Of a DNA stretch of 64,000 nt, positions 33,334 through 44,053 are shown piece after piece. The stretch is from Halisarca cf. caerulea (taxonomy: Eukaryota > Porifera > Demospongiae > Chondrillida > Halisarcidae). The position numbers and the translations under genes are program-made. The stretch covers positions 1,608,801 to 1,672,800 of the forward strand of contig CAUJGJ010000040.1 in the NCBI GenBank assembly GCA_963170055.1, given 5' to 3'. Below the pieces are notes generated by a model. It worked only from the letters and a program-made list of their open reading frames with translations. It did not search any database and had not been told where the DNA came from. Numbering within the stretch: the first letter of the stretch is position 1; the number at the start of each line of letters is the position of its first letter.

Positions 33334-36300
33334 TCAGAATGCAGTGTTGAATTCCAAACACCCAGAACAAAAATTACCACCTGCAAATGTATTAAATCAC
33401 TTTAACCCACCTATAATGTAGTCTACTTACTTCTTGAGGATGCCTGGTACAAGTGTTCCGCTGCACATTGAGCATCATAAGATTCCTATTTGTTGATAAA
33501 AAACAATGCACGATGTAAGGGCAAGCCTTCACATGCATGGTGTAGTCTATTAGCCATACTTGAAGTTACAGGTACATTTACAGTTACAGTTACATTAGGG
33601 TTAGGGTTACAGGTAGGGTTAGGGCTGCAGTTACAGTTTCATTTACATTTACATTTAGATTTGCATTACATTACATTGCACTACATAACATTTACATTTA
33701 AATTTACATATACATTCACATTTAGGTAGGGTAAAGTTAACCCTTTATCGTGGATAAGCCACTATAGTGGCTCGCACGTGACAGCTGCATATGTGGAACA
33801 ACAACTGAAATTACGTAAGCGTTATCGTGGATAGGCCACTATAGTGGCTCGTTCTTTAACTTACATTTTGAACAAAATAGCAGCTTCTCTAAGCTACAAT
33901 CTTAGCTTGCCGTCGACAGTGATCATCTGTACGGACATTAGAGCCTAAAAGTAGGCAAAATACGATTCCGATCGCACACAGTCGGTACTTTACGAAGGGT
34001 CATTATCTACCGTATTATCGTCGAGATCAAAGAAACTAACATCTGGTTCTTTCACACATTAGCCCTCCAAAACAGTGTCATAGTTATTCTAAAACATAAA
34101 AAGGCGGTAAACTAACCATAGTTACCTTCGAGAATGGCAAAAGAGCTGAGAGCCGAGAATATAGCGCGCATGGTCAACGAGCCCGACTGGGACAATTCTG
34201 ACGCCAGCTCGGACGAAGAAGACCTCTCTCCTTTAGGTTTAGCGGTAGCAGACCCTCTTCAGCGAGCCGAAGAGTCCGACGACGTGGACGACGAGCCCCA
34301 ACAGCCAACACTTAGCACCCAGTTCACTGATTCGGGTCCGAATTCGTCAGGCATTGACCAACTTCGGTTCGAAGAGCCAGTTGGCCCAGTACAAGATATG
34401 CACAGAACAGCAACAGCACTTGATTTTTTCAACATTACATTTGGAAATACAGTAATGGACATGCTGGTACAACAGACAAACTTGTATGCGGCACAAAATC
34501 CACCTGCTTCCCGCTACAAGTGGTACGACACCTGCGTGTCAGAGATGTACCTTTTCTTGGGAATCATTGTTGCAATGGGTGTTCATGTCTTGCCTGGTTT
34601 TGCTGACTACTGGTCTGGTGACTCCTTGCTTGGTGTTCCTGGTATCACTGCGGGAATGCCAATCGACCGTTTTAAGGTGTTGTTGCGTTGCTTCCATTTG
34701 AATGATAACTCCACAGCTGTACCACGCAACCAGCCAGGATATGACCGCCTCCACAAGATCCGTCCCCTCATCGAACGTCTTCGTCAGACCTGGAGAGCAT
34801 GCTACAACCCACCAAGAGAGCAGTCCATTGATGAGGCCATGGTAGGCTTCAAGGGGCGAAATGCAATGAAGCAGTATATGCCCATGAAGCCTACCAAACG
34901 TGGCTTCAAGGTGTGGTGTCGCTGCTCTCCTAACGGTCTGACGAACGATTGTGAAGTGTACGAGGGTTCCACCGGAGAGTCACGTGAGACAAGCCTGAGT
35001 ACAGCAGTTGTCCTCCAGCTGGCAAAGTACATCTACAACAAGGGCCATCATCTATACTTCGATAACTACTTCTCCAGCGTTGATCTGGCCGAGGAGCTTC
35101 TTCGCAACAACACATACTGCTGTGGTACAGCACGCTCCAATCGCAAGAAGTACCCAACAACACTGAAGAAGGTGACACTTGAACGAGGCCAGCACAAGTC
35201 CCAGCTTGTTGGAAACGTCCAGTGCTTTGTGTGGAAGGACAGGAAGAACATTGACTTCTTACAAACAGTCTGTGATCCCAACACCACTACAACCGTCATG
35301 AGGAAGAATAAGGATGGCACCAGGACAGCAGTTAGCTGTCCACTGGCAGTGAAGCTGTACAACGAGAACATGGGCGGTGTGGACTTGGCCGACTGCAAGC
35401 GCCAAGTGTACACTTGTTCCAGGAAGGCGAAGAAGTGGTGGCACAGGCTCTTTTACTTCTTCTTGGACGTCGGCATCGTCAATGCCCATATTCTGGAGAC
35501 AGAATCTTCCCACAGCCCTAACCGAACTCAGAAGGAATTCAGACTGGAGCTGGCACGAGAGCTGATGACCCTACATACCTCCAGAAAGAGACGAGCCCGA
35601 GTCTCGGTAGAGAGTGTTCCGCCTTCGATCCGGTTCTGTGAGCGTCACTTCGCGGATCTCCTCGTAACTGCGTTAAACTGCCGATACTGCTCCACTGCTG
35701 AGAACAGGAAGAGGACAAAGTATTGTTGCAAGCAATGCAACAGCAAGGAGCCCGTTCCTCTTTGTGTAGTCCCTTGTTTCCGTCTTTACCACACTCCTCA
35801 GTAAAGACTTTTCACAGCACTCTCCGCATACTTGAATAGTTGTTGTATAACTACCGCATAATGTAATATACTCTCGTATAACTTTGTATACTCTTCTTTT
35901 CGTACGTACAGTTTGTATGCTTCATTACTCGCTTCTTATGTATTGTAGAACAGTATTAGCACAGATTTGAACAATGTACATTATGTGTAGCCTATGTACA
36001 AATTTTGAAAGAAATCGGCTGAAGTTTCGCAATCGTCCACGACCACGGGCTGAGCCACTATAGTGGCTTATCCATGATAACACTAATTTTGTCGCGTGAG
36101 TTTACACACGATAAAGGGTTAAGCTTAGGTTAGGGTGAGGTTGGCTTTGTATTATATTATTATATGGCATCTTTAGAGGACTGTTTATATGGAAGCTATC
36201 CCTATGTAGACAGGTTGCTTGCCTGTGTTGTTGTGTTGAAAACACATCGGCAATATTCATCATTCTTCTTCCTACAGATTTCATCCACGTGCAATGGATT

Positions 36301-39300
36301 GTTTACTGAAAACGCCGGACAAGTTTCTGCAGTGATAAACGAAGACAGTTAAATCAAGATTTATCCATATAAATTTTATGTGCAATATCCACAAACGCAG
36401 GTATGTTATGTCTGATTCAGATATAAACAAAAATGGCTATCGTTATCAAAGGAGTGAAATGAATGATGACAAGTTTTTCTGACTATATAAGAAAACATAG
36501 ATGTAACAATGCAGTGGTAGAAACTTAGTGTTTGGACACAAAACTAGGCTCAAAAAAGCACACATATCGAACTTATTATATTTGAATCAGGGTCTTTGGG
36601 CTCCACTGTATGGCTGTTATGAACATTACACACTGTAAGTCCAAATGAAAACAATATACCTATATAAAAACATCTAATTTGCTCTATTTAAAAGTTAAAA
36701 GTTGAAGTGCTCCGATAATTATTGTTAGTTAATAAATCACAAATTTTGGTTGAAAGCTTACATAAGAGCATGTATGCTATTTGTTACCTGTTGGCCGGAA
36801 CACGCGTATTCCACTATATCCAGGATGTATTTGTAAGCCACCAAGTGTAGTTTTGTTACTAAGTTTTCCGTAACATAAATTATCCATTAAAATTTAACCT
36901 TTCGAATAATACTCTCTATGTCAGCAATTCTGTTGTATTGTCATCAAAATTTTAGGCAGTGCTATGAAGACAAGAAATTCCAGTTAAAAACTCATGGGGG
37001 CACTGCTTCCCTTCACACTCTAATCACTTGCAAAGAAGAGAAGTGTAAGTGCACATGTGCAGCACATTATACAGTACATATGTGCTGCGGGATGTAGGAA
37101 TTTGCACAGTGTGCACTCAATCCAACTAAACTCTGTCTAGCCCTATACCCGTCTAGCCTCATGTATGTGTAGCCCTATGCTCGTCTAGCCCTATGCCTGT
37201 CTTGCCCTTTGCCCACCTAGCCCTGTACCGGTTTTGCAACTTACCCTTGTTCTAAGTGTTTTTGGAGAATCCTTTTTTGATAATGGCTTTTTGCGCGATC
37301 CTGTGTCAATCCTACATCCTTGTACCATTTTTAAATGGTTTTTATACACCCTTGTTCGTGCGGTTTTTCCTTTTATAGCGAAATGGTTGCTTGAATAGGT
37401 TTCCACTGCAGTTGAGAAGGAACACGATCAAATCTTGTAAGATAAAGAAACTAGAAATCTATGCAGTTACCTGACTAAAATCAATGTACCCATCTAGAAA
37501 CAAATGATCGAACAAAAAGAGCGCTGCAGTCGACGATCATCGAAGTGCAGACCTTGTGCACGTACGCGTACGTCTAGTCTTGCGTAGCCATTTGGCCGAT
37601 CCGAAAATGGCTGATCCGGCGATTGTATGGGATTTGCCAATTAATTTTTTTCTCGCTTTAGAAGTGTAGGTATTGCTTCAAAACCTACAAAAGGCACTTC
37701 GCGCTAACAATCGGAGCTCACTGGCAAAAGATGAGACCTCTGAACCCTTCGTGGCGACCTGTAGCCCAGTTCGAAAAAACGACGAGAATAATAATAAGAA
37801 GAAGAATAAGAATAATCTTAAAATGGTACTGGTGTTGCGTAGCCATACATTTTTGTCTAAAATTTCACAGTTCTTTAAAGAAATTGGCCTACGGAGGGTT
37901 TTAACTACTTCATCTTATAGCTAGTGTGTCAAAAGGCACCAATATCACTTATAAATGTTACTAACTGTACTGCATCGTTAGTTTTCAGACGAAAACAAAA
38001 TTTGCGCTAATGTATGGCGGCCATGTTTTTTCCGTGTCAATCCTACATATGGAGTACTACCGTACTCCATAATTAAATACTACAAATCATATATTTTAGA
38101 ATGTAGTGCTTGGTATATTTGAATGCACAGCTATCTTCCTACAGATGCAAACCTCATCAACAAAACAATTATTACTCCTAATTACTACTAACAACTATTA
38201 AATTGCTACAACAACGCCTTGTAATCTAATGACTAAGAACACATTATACAACTGTTTATTGCTAGTTACCACTACAACTACTACTACAAGATCACATATG
38301 CAGTCAAACAACTAAAAGGAACACTTAATTAGTTAAACTTTCACAGTTACTGAGATGATAGAAGATGCATCACACTATATCGACTACATTAAAAATCAGC
38401 GTGAAATGTGCAAGTGTGCACATACCTTATTATTACACCCACAAGGAGCACCTTTACACAGTGACAATACTTGAAGGAATGATGAAATGTCCTCTGATTC
38501 AAAGCAATGTTCTGAAGGGTTTAGTGCATGGTGTGCAAGTAAATTGGGAATACAAGTAAAAAATACACCATCCCTTCCTCATAATTGTGTATACTGTAAT
38601 AAGTATGTACGTATATAATACATTGTACTATATACTGTTATTACTTATTTTTATATACATGACATGGTATATTCAACATCAGCACAGTAAATTAATTGTA
38701 ATCCTGGAAAGTTTACTTGCATTGCTGTACAATAAGTATGAGTACCTGATTCCTGAAAGATGTATGTGAAGCCCACTGGATTGTATGAATATCTTAGTCT
38801 GTCCAATGAAAATCTTAGATGTTCCAGATTTGAAGGCAGTGCCCCAAACATTGACAGTGCATAGTAGTTACTAGAGTGGAATTGCCCCAAAGGATGAACT
38901 TGCACAGTATGCTCAAACGCCCGTCCCAACTGGATACAAGAAGAGATATATAGTAAGATTAAGAGTAATTTATACACAGTTAAATATTCATCATATTATA
39001 CTGAACACAAGCACACATAAGAATTTTTACATAGCAAGGTGATTTTGCATCATCTGAATACGTATGGTGGACTTTACCGGTATCTTCTTACACGAAAATC
39101 CAAGTACAGTGAAACCTGTCTTAAAGACCACCTGTCTAAAAAGACCACTCTGACAGGTCCAGGAACCACAATTCGGTACTGCTACACCTCTACATAAGTA
39201 CAACCTGTCTATAGAGACCATGATGAATTTTGTTGGTCCCTTGAGTGGTCTTTATACACATGAAGGGTTCACTGTACTCACTCATAGAAGAGCAAGCAGC

Positions 39301-42300
39301 CAACATTACTGATCACGCATGATGCTTATTGTGACAGGCACACTGCTTGGGATGACCTCTACGGGGAAAAGTGAATACCTGTATATTTTCCACCACTTAC
39401 ATAGATTAGCAATGTGTCCAACTTTGTTCAATCATATAAAATATTATTGATTACTAGCTATTCGATGCAATATCTAAGTACCTCATTTTATGGTATAAAA
39501 CCTATGCGATCAGTGTGAAAGAAACTACAACACATACAAAATTACTGTCAAACGAAGTTTGTAAAATTGAGATTGCAAACATTTCTCATGAAACTCATGC
39601 TTTTACCGAATATCCCATTGTTTATGAAACAATGGCTATTGTATGCTGGTTGGTCACTGCATTTTAGTGAAGTCCTCATTCAATTTTAGTTTTTTGCCAT
39701 ATACATACCATACAGCCCAAGTGCTTACCACACTTGTTACAATTAGCACCCCTCCCCCTCCCCCCTCCTCCCAATAATTACTGGATAGAAGGTGCTTTAT
39801 TACTAAGGAGTAGGTACAAATAATTGTCTGGGCGTCATCATCAGAAGTAATTAGAATGAATTTCAATCATTTTGAAGTACTTAGAAGCCACTTCTTACTT
39901 GATACAGCACATGAAAATTTCTATCTCATATATTTCAAACTACTTACATCAATCTTAAGAATATTAAGAGCTGAGAAACCGGTATCTATAACCAAACCAA
40001 AAGGCTCTGTGGTGGTGCTGTCTATGTAACACTGAGTCAGATCCACTTTCCTTGACTGCACTGAGCAAGCGGAGGACATTTTTCCTCTCAGACTCGGGTG
40101 AAAGTCAGAGCAATCTCTCTCAACCTTGGAGGAGTGCGGCTGAGCAGGCCAAACATATCTTGGCTGACAACCTGATATAAAGTAGGGAAGAGAAATACTG
40201 TCACATCTGATTCAACACTGGTTTATCCACAAGTAATTCAGGGAAAACCCATGGGGCTGCCACCCCTTGTCCCAAAGTACTTGTGAATATGTTATACATT
40301 AATCGTCACACAGTCATTAAAAGGATAACAATGAAATTACTTATTGACCAAACTTGCAAGAAAAAATCTAAATAAGCATAGCCATAAAAGGATCTAGAAA
40401 TATCGAAACTGTCATGGTTGACTTAACCCTTTATGGCCTGAAGACCACTTTAGTGGCTCTCCCGGTAGTGGATGGTACTTCGTCAAATTTATCGTAGCGC
40501 TTCGATTTTTATATTGTTCGATAGCTTACTTCAATTGTATTACTCTTGTATTAATTTTATACTGATATAACGTTGTACCATGTGAATAAAAGGCTCTAAA
40601 GTATATGCGAAAACGCAAATGTATGCCAAGAAACGCACGTATTCAATGATTATACAAAATTATGCGGAGATAACCACAAAATAAAATGGCCGCTCCTCTA
40701 TACGGTTGAATTGAAGACGCACGATTTTATCTTCATGCGAACAATTTCGCATTGAAAGGCTTTAAGAAAGCTTCGAAAATGATTAAAAAGGCTTCTACCA
40801 CAAATGCGGAAGGTAAATAAGAGTAAATGTCGGGTAGCAAGGATAGAGACACTAAAGTGGTCTTAGGCCATAACAGGTATGCGAAAAATCATCACACAGG
40901 CGTTAAAAGGTTAAGGTCAATTTTTACTGGTGACTGTCACATATACAGAACAAGGATAGGACTATTGAATATTAGCACATTTTGAAAATTTTATTGCATA
41001 TCATGTGTACATGGAGTGAGATTCACCTACATTTACATACATACCAGTGAAGTGTACTTTGACCTTTGTGAAAAATTTCATCATCTCTAGTGATATGTTG
41101 TTCCATGGCTTGGGATACAAAGCCTCCACCTTGAACACATATGGTGATTTCTCATCACGAAGTGGAACACGAAGAGTCAGTACTCCATCCAAACTAGAAT
41201 ATAAAAGAAAGAAACTTACTGTCAGACTTCACGTGCATTTACCACACAACATCCGTTGTGGTTGAAATTGCAGGTAAAGTGAGGGAGCTGGACATATTAT
41301 TGGGAAACATGACTTACTTGAGAAAAGGGGTAATTTGGTGTTTTTTTATGGAAAAGGTGCTTTTGGTATCATTTGAACATGTTCTCAGCACTAAATAAAG
41401 GGGTGATAATGGCGGCTTCATACGAAGTTTCTGTCAGAAGTTATATCCAAAAATACCGATTTTACGTAAACTTGCAATTATGCACGATGGCATGTTTTAT
41501 TTTTACTTCCACTCTTTAGTAAAACAATAGTATATGGAAAATGTTCATTACCACAAACAGAACATATATACTGAAAAAAATGGTGTAATAAAAGTTGGCA
41601 AGCATATAATGGGTGCCATAACTCAGTGCAAAAGGAAAAATCACACTGAAATTTTCAAAATCGATAGAAAACAGTATTATAAGGTGGATGAAGCGAAAAA
41701 AGCTGTTTTTTGAAAAGTTGACATTAACTTTCTTATTAATTTTTAGCACTTATCTCAAAACAAACCTATACACCAAAATACTCCTGTTCCCAAGTATGGT
41801 CACATACATAGATAGTGTTCCCCACAGATGTAGATATGTACTCCCAACAGCGTCATACATCAAAGGAACTGCCTGGGTAGTAAATTGTGTGACTGTCCTG
41901 GCAGAGCTGTGGTCTGGGACAGTAACCAAATGAATGCCTAGGGTTAGGGTTAGGGTTAGGGTTGGGTTAGGGTATAATTTTTCAGTAAATACCACCCATG
42001 GCATTAAGATTTATAATGCAGTTGATCCATTAAAATTACAGCCTAATCATACCTGATGCGAAAGGGGGATTTCACCCGCAGAAATCTGTATGTGTCTGAC
42101 AGGGTATCAAAGTCTTTACTTCTTCTGATGAATGGTGATAAATTTATGATTTCCTTGTCCAATGGGTAATCATAAGGGATGCTCGCAGAAATTTCAGTTT
42201 GGTTGAAGTAGAATGCTCCTGCAAATATATTATATACAATACATATATGGAATTATTAAAAATATAATCTCACATTATTACAGTAACCAGTGTGGCTTCC

Positions 42301-43086
42301 ATGCGGTATATTTAATACTAATAATTTAATAACGAATTTAAGCTAAAAGTCAGAAACGTTAACATACATGTTCTACTGTACACACTCAAATGTTCTCTGG
42401 ATAAAACATTTGTGGATTGCTTATATATTTTAGCAATGTCCTGGTTTTCTTTCATGAATAATACCCTTGATCCTACGTTTACATTTTATTCATATGAATT
42501 TTGAACCCTGAAATTTGTTGACAACAAAATCCATTAGAGAAAAACGTGAAGGCGCTGCAGTGCTTCTCAGTAACCCTTGTTCTTTTGATGGTCATTTTGG
42601 TTGTTGCACAAGAGCTTGTCCTATATATTCATTTGCTCAAATTTCCTGTGCCCGATCGCGACTTACAATGCAATCCACAAAAATGTGAAAGTTCCTTCTC
42701 TCAAAAATTTGACAGTATAAAGTAAGAAATTTGACATAGTATGAAAAACTCCCACTCACGATACACTGTGTTTCCGAGGCATATTCACCAAGCAGTCTGC
42801 CTTCCAACATTAATCTGAGGGTTTGAGCACATATTTGCACTATTTGTTTTGCTGAACCCAAATTACAATTTTCCACTACTCTCTATGTTATAGCTCCAAC
42901 AATGAGTACTCAAATTATACATATACAAGGCTCCACAACTCTCTATGTCGTAGGTTGTAGCTGTTTGACCTGCTAATTCATATTGAGTACTCAATTTTAA
43001 CAAAAACTGCAAGTACCTTTGATTTTACGAGCCTGACAAGGCGCCAGCATCAGTGCGATGAAGAGGATGAGAAAGCCTGTTCCCAT
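33334..43086 (-). CDS. Modular secreted or surface protein: cadherin-like plus HRM-like (gene 2)
   Basis: Predicted minus-strand exons with matching phases: 43086-43017 (signal peptide MGTGFLILFIALMLAPCQA), 42218-42053, 41193-41045 (cadherin-like, LDGVLTLRVPLRDEKSPYVF), 40171-39948 (cysteine-rich, CQPRYVWPAQP and ERDCSDF), 38929-38746 and 38511-38426 (cysteine-rich, CKGAPCGCNNK). Two terminal exons, 33485-33431 (ESYDAQCAAEHLYQASSR) and 33380-33334 (stop TGA), also fit in phase. The sum is 981 bases, 326 residues. An extra exon pair resembling 38929 and 38511 lies at 36887-36788 and 36326-36223 (EICRKKNDEYCRC); 36223 would be followed by a GC-type donor (CAG|GCAAGC). It could be an alternative or a duplicate pair; I saw no acceptor before 36887. 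An intact piggyBac occupies the intron after 36223. Same architecture as gene 1, whose start lies 137 bases beyond this stop. The function is probably adhesion or recognition outside the cell; this is an inference. Confidence 0.5.
33545..33736. repeat. Degenerate TTACA/TTAGGG low-complexity tract
   Basis: Repeated ACATTTACAGTTACA and GGGTTAGGGTTACAGG units run up to the TTAA where the intact piggyBac starts. Simple sequence, not coding. Confidence 0.8.
33737..36122 (+). mobile_element. piggyBac transposon E1, apparently complete
   Basis: A 2386-base element bounded by TTAA (33737-33740, 36119-36122). Both ends begin TTAACCCTTTATCGTG. The left has two copies of the palindrome GAGCCACTATAGTGGC-type motif (GCCACTATAGTGGCTCG near 33759 and 33836); the right has one, preceded by a 40-base spacer. 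It encodes one uninterrupted transposase (34134-35804). A second copy at 60848 is nearly identical, indicating recent movement. It sits inside a predicted intron of gene 2. Confidence 0.92.
34134..35804 (+). CDS. piggyBac transposase, intact
   Basis: A 556-residue transposase that would cut and paste at TTAA. The N-terminal 120 residues are acidic and low in complexity (NSDASSDEEDLSPLG, ESDDVDDEP). The catalytic triad is visible as Asp233 (QSIDEAMVGFKGR), Asp310 (HLYFDNYFSSVD) and Asp417 (MGGVDLADCKRQVYTCSR), with spacing close to the insect piggyBac. The C terminus (about 505-550) is a cysteine-rich zinc-binding domain (CRYCSTAENRKRTKYCCKQC, VPLCVVPCFRLYH) that recognises the element's ends in the family. 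Length is usual for the family. No stop or frameshift is seen, both termini are present and a recent copy exists, so the element may still be active. Only the sequence supports this; expression is unknown. Confidence 0.92.
   Translation: MAKELRAENIARMVNEPDWDNSDASSDEEDLSPLGLAVADPLQRAEESDDVDDEPQQPTLSTQFTDSGPNSSGIDQLRFEEPVGPVQDMHRTATALDFFNITFGNTVMDMLVQQTNLYAAQNPPASRYKWYDTCVSEMYLFLGIIVAMGVHVLPGFADYWSGDSLLGVPGITAGMPIDRFKVLLRCFHLNDNSTAVPRNQPGYDRLHKIRPLIERLRQTWRACYNPPREQSIDEAMVGFKGRNAMKQYMPMKPTKRGFKVWCRCSPNGLTNDCEVYEGSTGESRETSLSTAVVLQLAKYIYNKGHHLYFDNYFSSVDLAEELLRNNTYCCGTARSNRKKYPTTLKKVTLERGQHKSQLVGNVQCFVWKDRKNIDFLQTVCDPNTTTTVMRKNKDGTRTAVSCPLAVKLYNENMGGVDLADCKRQVYTCSRKAKKWWHRLFYFFLDVGIVNAHILETESSHSPNRTQKEFRLELARELMTLHTSRKRRARVSVESVPPSIRFCERHFADLLVTALNCRYCSTAENRKRTKYCCKQCNSKEPVPLCVVPCFRLYHTPQ
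36971..37030. repeat. Covarying hairpin, copy 3
   Basis: Arms CAAGAAATTCCAGT and ACTCTAATCACTTG, the worst-paired copy, with the family linker TTAAAAACTCATGGGGGC. It lies in an intron of gene 2. Confidence 0.6.
37130..37240 (+). repeat. 16-base tandem repeat (L-family, copy 2)
   Basis: About six degenerate units of CTAGCCCTATGCCYGT. The adjoining ACCATTTTTAAATGGTTTTT block links it to the inverted copy at 24420-25000. Intronic. Confidence 0.65.
37241..38360. other. Intronic sequence of gene 2, no further exon recognised
   Basis: Contains L-family sequence and (AAT/AAG)n-like simple sequence near 37785-37815. I looked for exons continuing gene 2 in the correct phase and found none that I trust. 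Confidence 0.4.
39107..39274. mobile_element. Mariner-type MITE
   Basis: 168 bases with ends CAGTGAAACCTGTCTTAAAG and TTCACTG (inverted CAGTGAACCCTTC), flanked by TA on both sides. Internal GACCAC direct repeats. Non-coding; it lies in intron 4 of gene 2. Confidence 0.75.
39748..39772 (-). repeat. G-rich tract, possible G-quadruplex
   Basis: On the gene 2 transcript strand this reads as five closely spaced G runs (GGAGGAGGGGGGAGGGGGAG). Intronic. Structure formation is inference. Confidence 0.5.
40230..40283. repeat. Covarying hairpin, copy 4
   Basis: Arms CAAGTAATTCAGGG and CCCAAAGTACTTG with the loop ACCCATGGGGCTGCCACCCC. It lies 59 bases from exon 40171-39948 of gene 2, in the intron before it. 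Confidence 0.7.
40423..40914. mobile_element. B-family TTAA MITE, copy 2
   Basis: A 492-base uninterrupted copy between TTAA at 40423-40426 and 40911-40914. Left end short form (TTAACCCTTTATGGCCTGAA, then ACCACTTTAGTGG), right end long form, that is, opposite orientation to copy 1. It shows what the B element looks like without the nested C insertion. It lies in intron 3 of gene 2. Confidence 0.88.
41330..41812 (-). repeat. H-family dispersed repeat, copy 2
   Basis: Inverted relative to copy 1 at 30217. Shared blocks include CTGTCAGAAGTTATAT and GTAATAAAAGTTGGC (reverse complements of the copy 1 blocks). It lies in intron 2 of gene 2. Confidence 0.65.
41939..41972 (-). repeat. Interstitial TTAGGG repeat
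   Basis: Five TTAGGG-like units (one TTGGG variant) inside an intron of gene 2. Too short and too internal to be a chromosome end. Confidence 0.85.
42535..42730 (+). repeat. M-family dispersed repeat, copy 2
   Basis: Same landmarks and orientation as 28990-29165, about 75% similar by eye. It lies in intron 1 of gene 2. Confidence 0.5.
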
Positions 43087-43282
43087 GTCTCTCTGCACAG
43101 CCACACAAGACAATCCAACTCTGAAACTGGTGAGCACCAAGTACATTCATCTGGCAAGTGTTGCCCTTTATATAAGATTTTACTGAACTGCAATGTGAGA
43201 TATTGTGCTTTGTAGTCACAGCTTTGTGGTTGTTACCAACCCTAAGTCCAAGTAATGTGTGAGCACTTAGGTAGCATTTAAC

Positions 43283-43980
43283 ACCATGTGTACACCTGTG
43301 TGGAATTTGTCAGAAGGTGGAAGCCATAACAATATTATGATAATTTGTTTACATAACCTCATCAATTATGCACATACACTTCTGTGTGATCTTTGCAAAG
43401 TAGAGAATAATAATACAAAAGGGCAACAGAATAGCATGTGTACGGTATGTATAAGTCACAATGTAGAGCAGGTGTTTACAGAAGTTATAACAAATTGTAA
43501 AACATGACATGTACCTTTATAGCAATATAGCAACCATTGTGCAATGGATGGGTGGGAAGTAATTGGTGTGGGATGCCATCTACCGGGATACACTGGCACC
43601 TTCCTATATGGCCCTCTCCACTCATGAGGCTGGAGCAGTGGTACAGGAAGCTGAGAAGAGGAGGAAATCCAAATACTCCCACCTTGAAGGCAGTCACCAC
43701 TTTGTCCCAGTTGCAGTGGAAACTCTTGGAAGTCATTGGCCCTGAAGCAAGATTTCTGATCTGAGAACTCGGACATCGTTTAGAGAGGGCTAATTCTGAT
43801 AATCTGTCACACCATCATCTTGTGCAAAGGATTTCGGTGGCTGTACAGAGAGGGAATGCTGCTGCAATCTTGACCACCCATGACGCCTCCGTGTATTCGT
43901 TCACCTAACATTACTGCTTATGCATGGGTGCAAGTGTTTGATGCCTTACTTTGTGCATGTTCATTTGTGTGTACTGTACT
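43283..43980 (+). repeat. Segmental duplication, copy 1
   Basis: Nearly identical to 45513-45975, from ACCATGTGTACACCTGTG onward. The second copy lacks about 240 internal bases of the retroelement tail. The pair flanks the Harbinger element. Confidence 0.85.
43560..43905 (+). pseudogene. Retroelement endonuclease tail, copy 2
   Basis: Decayed version of the block at 14460: VWDAIYRDTLAPSYMA, KYSHLEGSHHFVPVAVETLG, then after a frameshift LVQRISVAVQRGNAAAIL. The zinc knuckle and first catalytic Asp are gone. This is a 5'-truncated LINE relic. Confidence 0.7.
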
Positions 43981-44053
43981 GCATAGTGTAACTCTGTGTA
44001 TCTTCATGATAGTGTGCATATTGTCTAGTGTAATTTCTGTATCTCAACACTCA

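Noticed and set aside
41939..41972. TTAGGG run as a telomere
   Set aside because: Only five units, internal, and flanked by gene 2 exons; an interstitial repeat.
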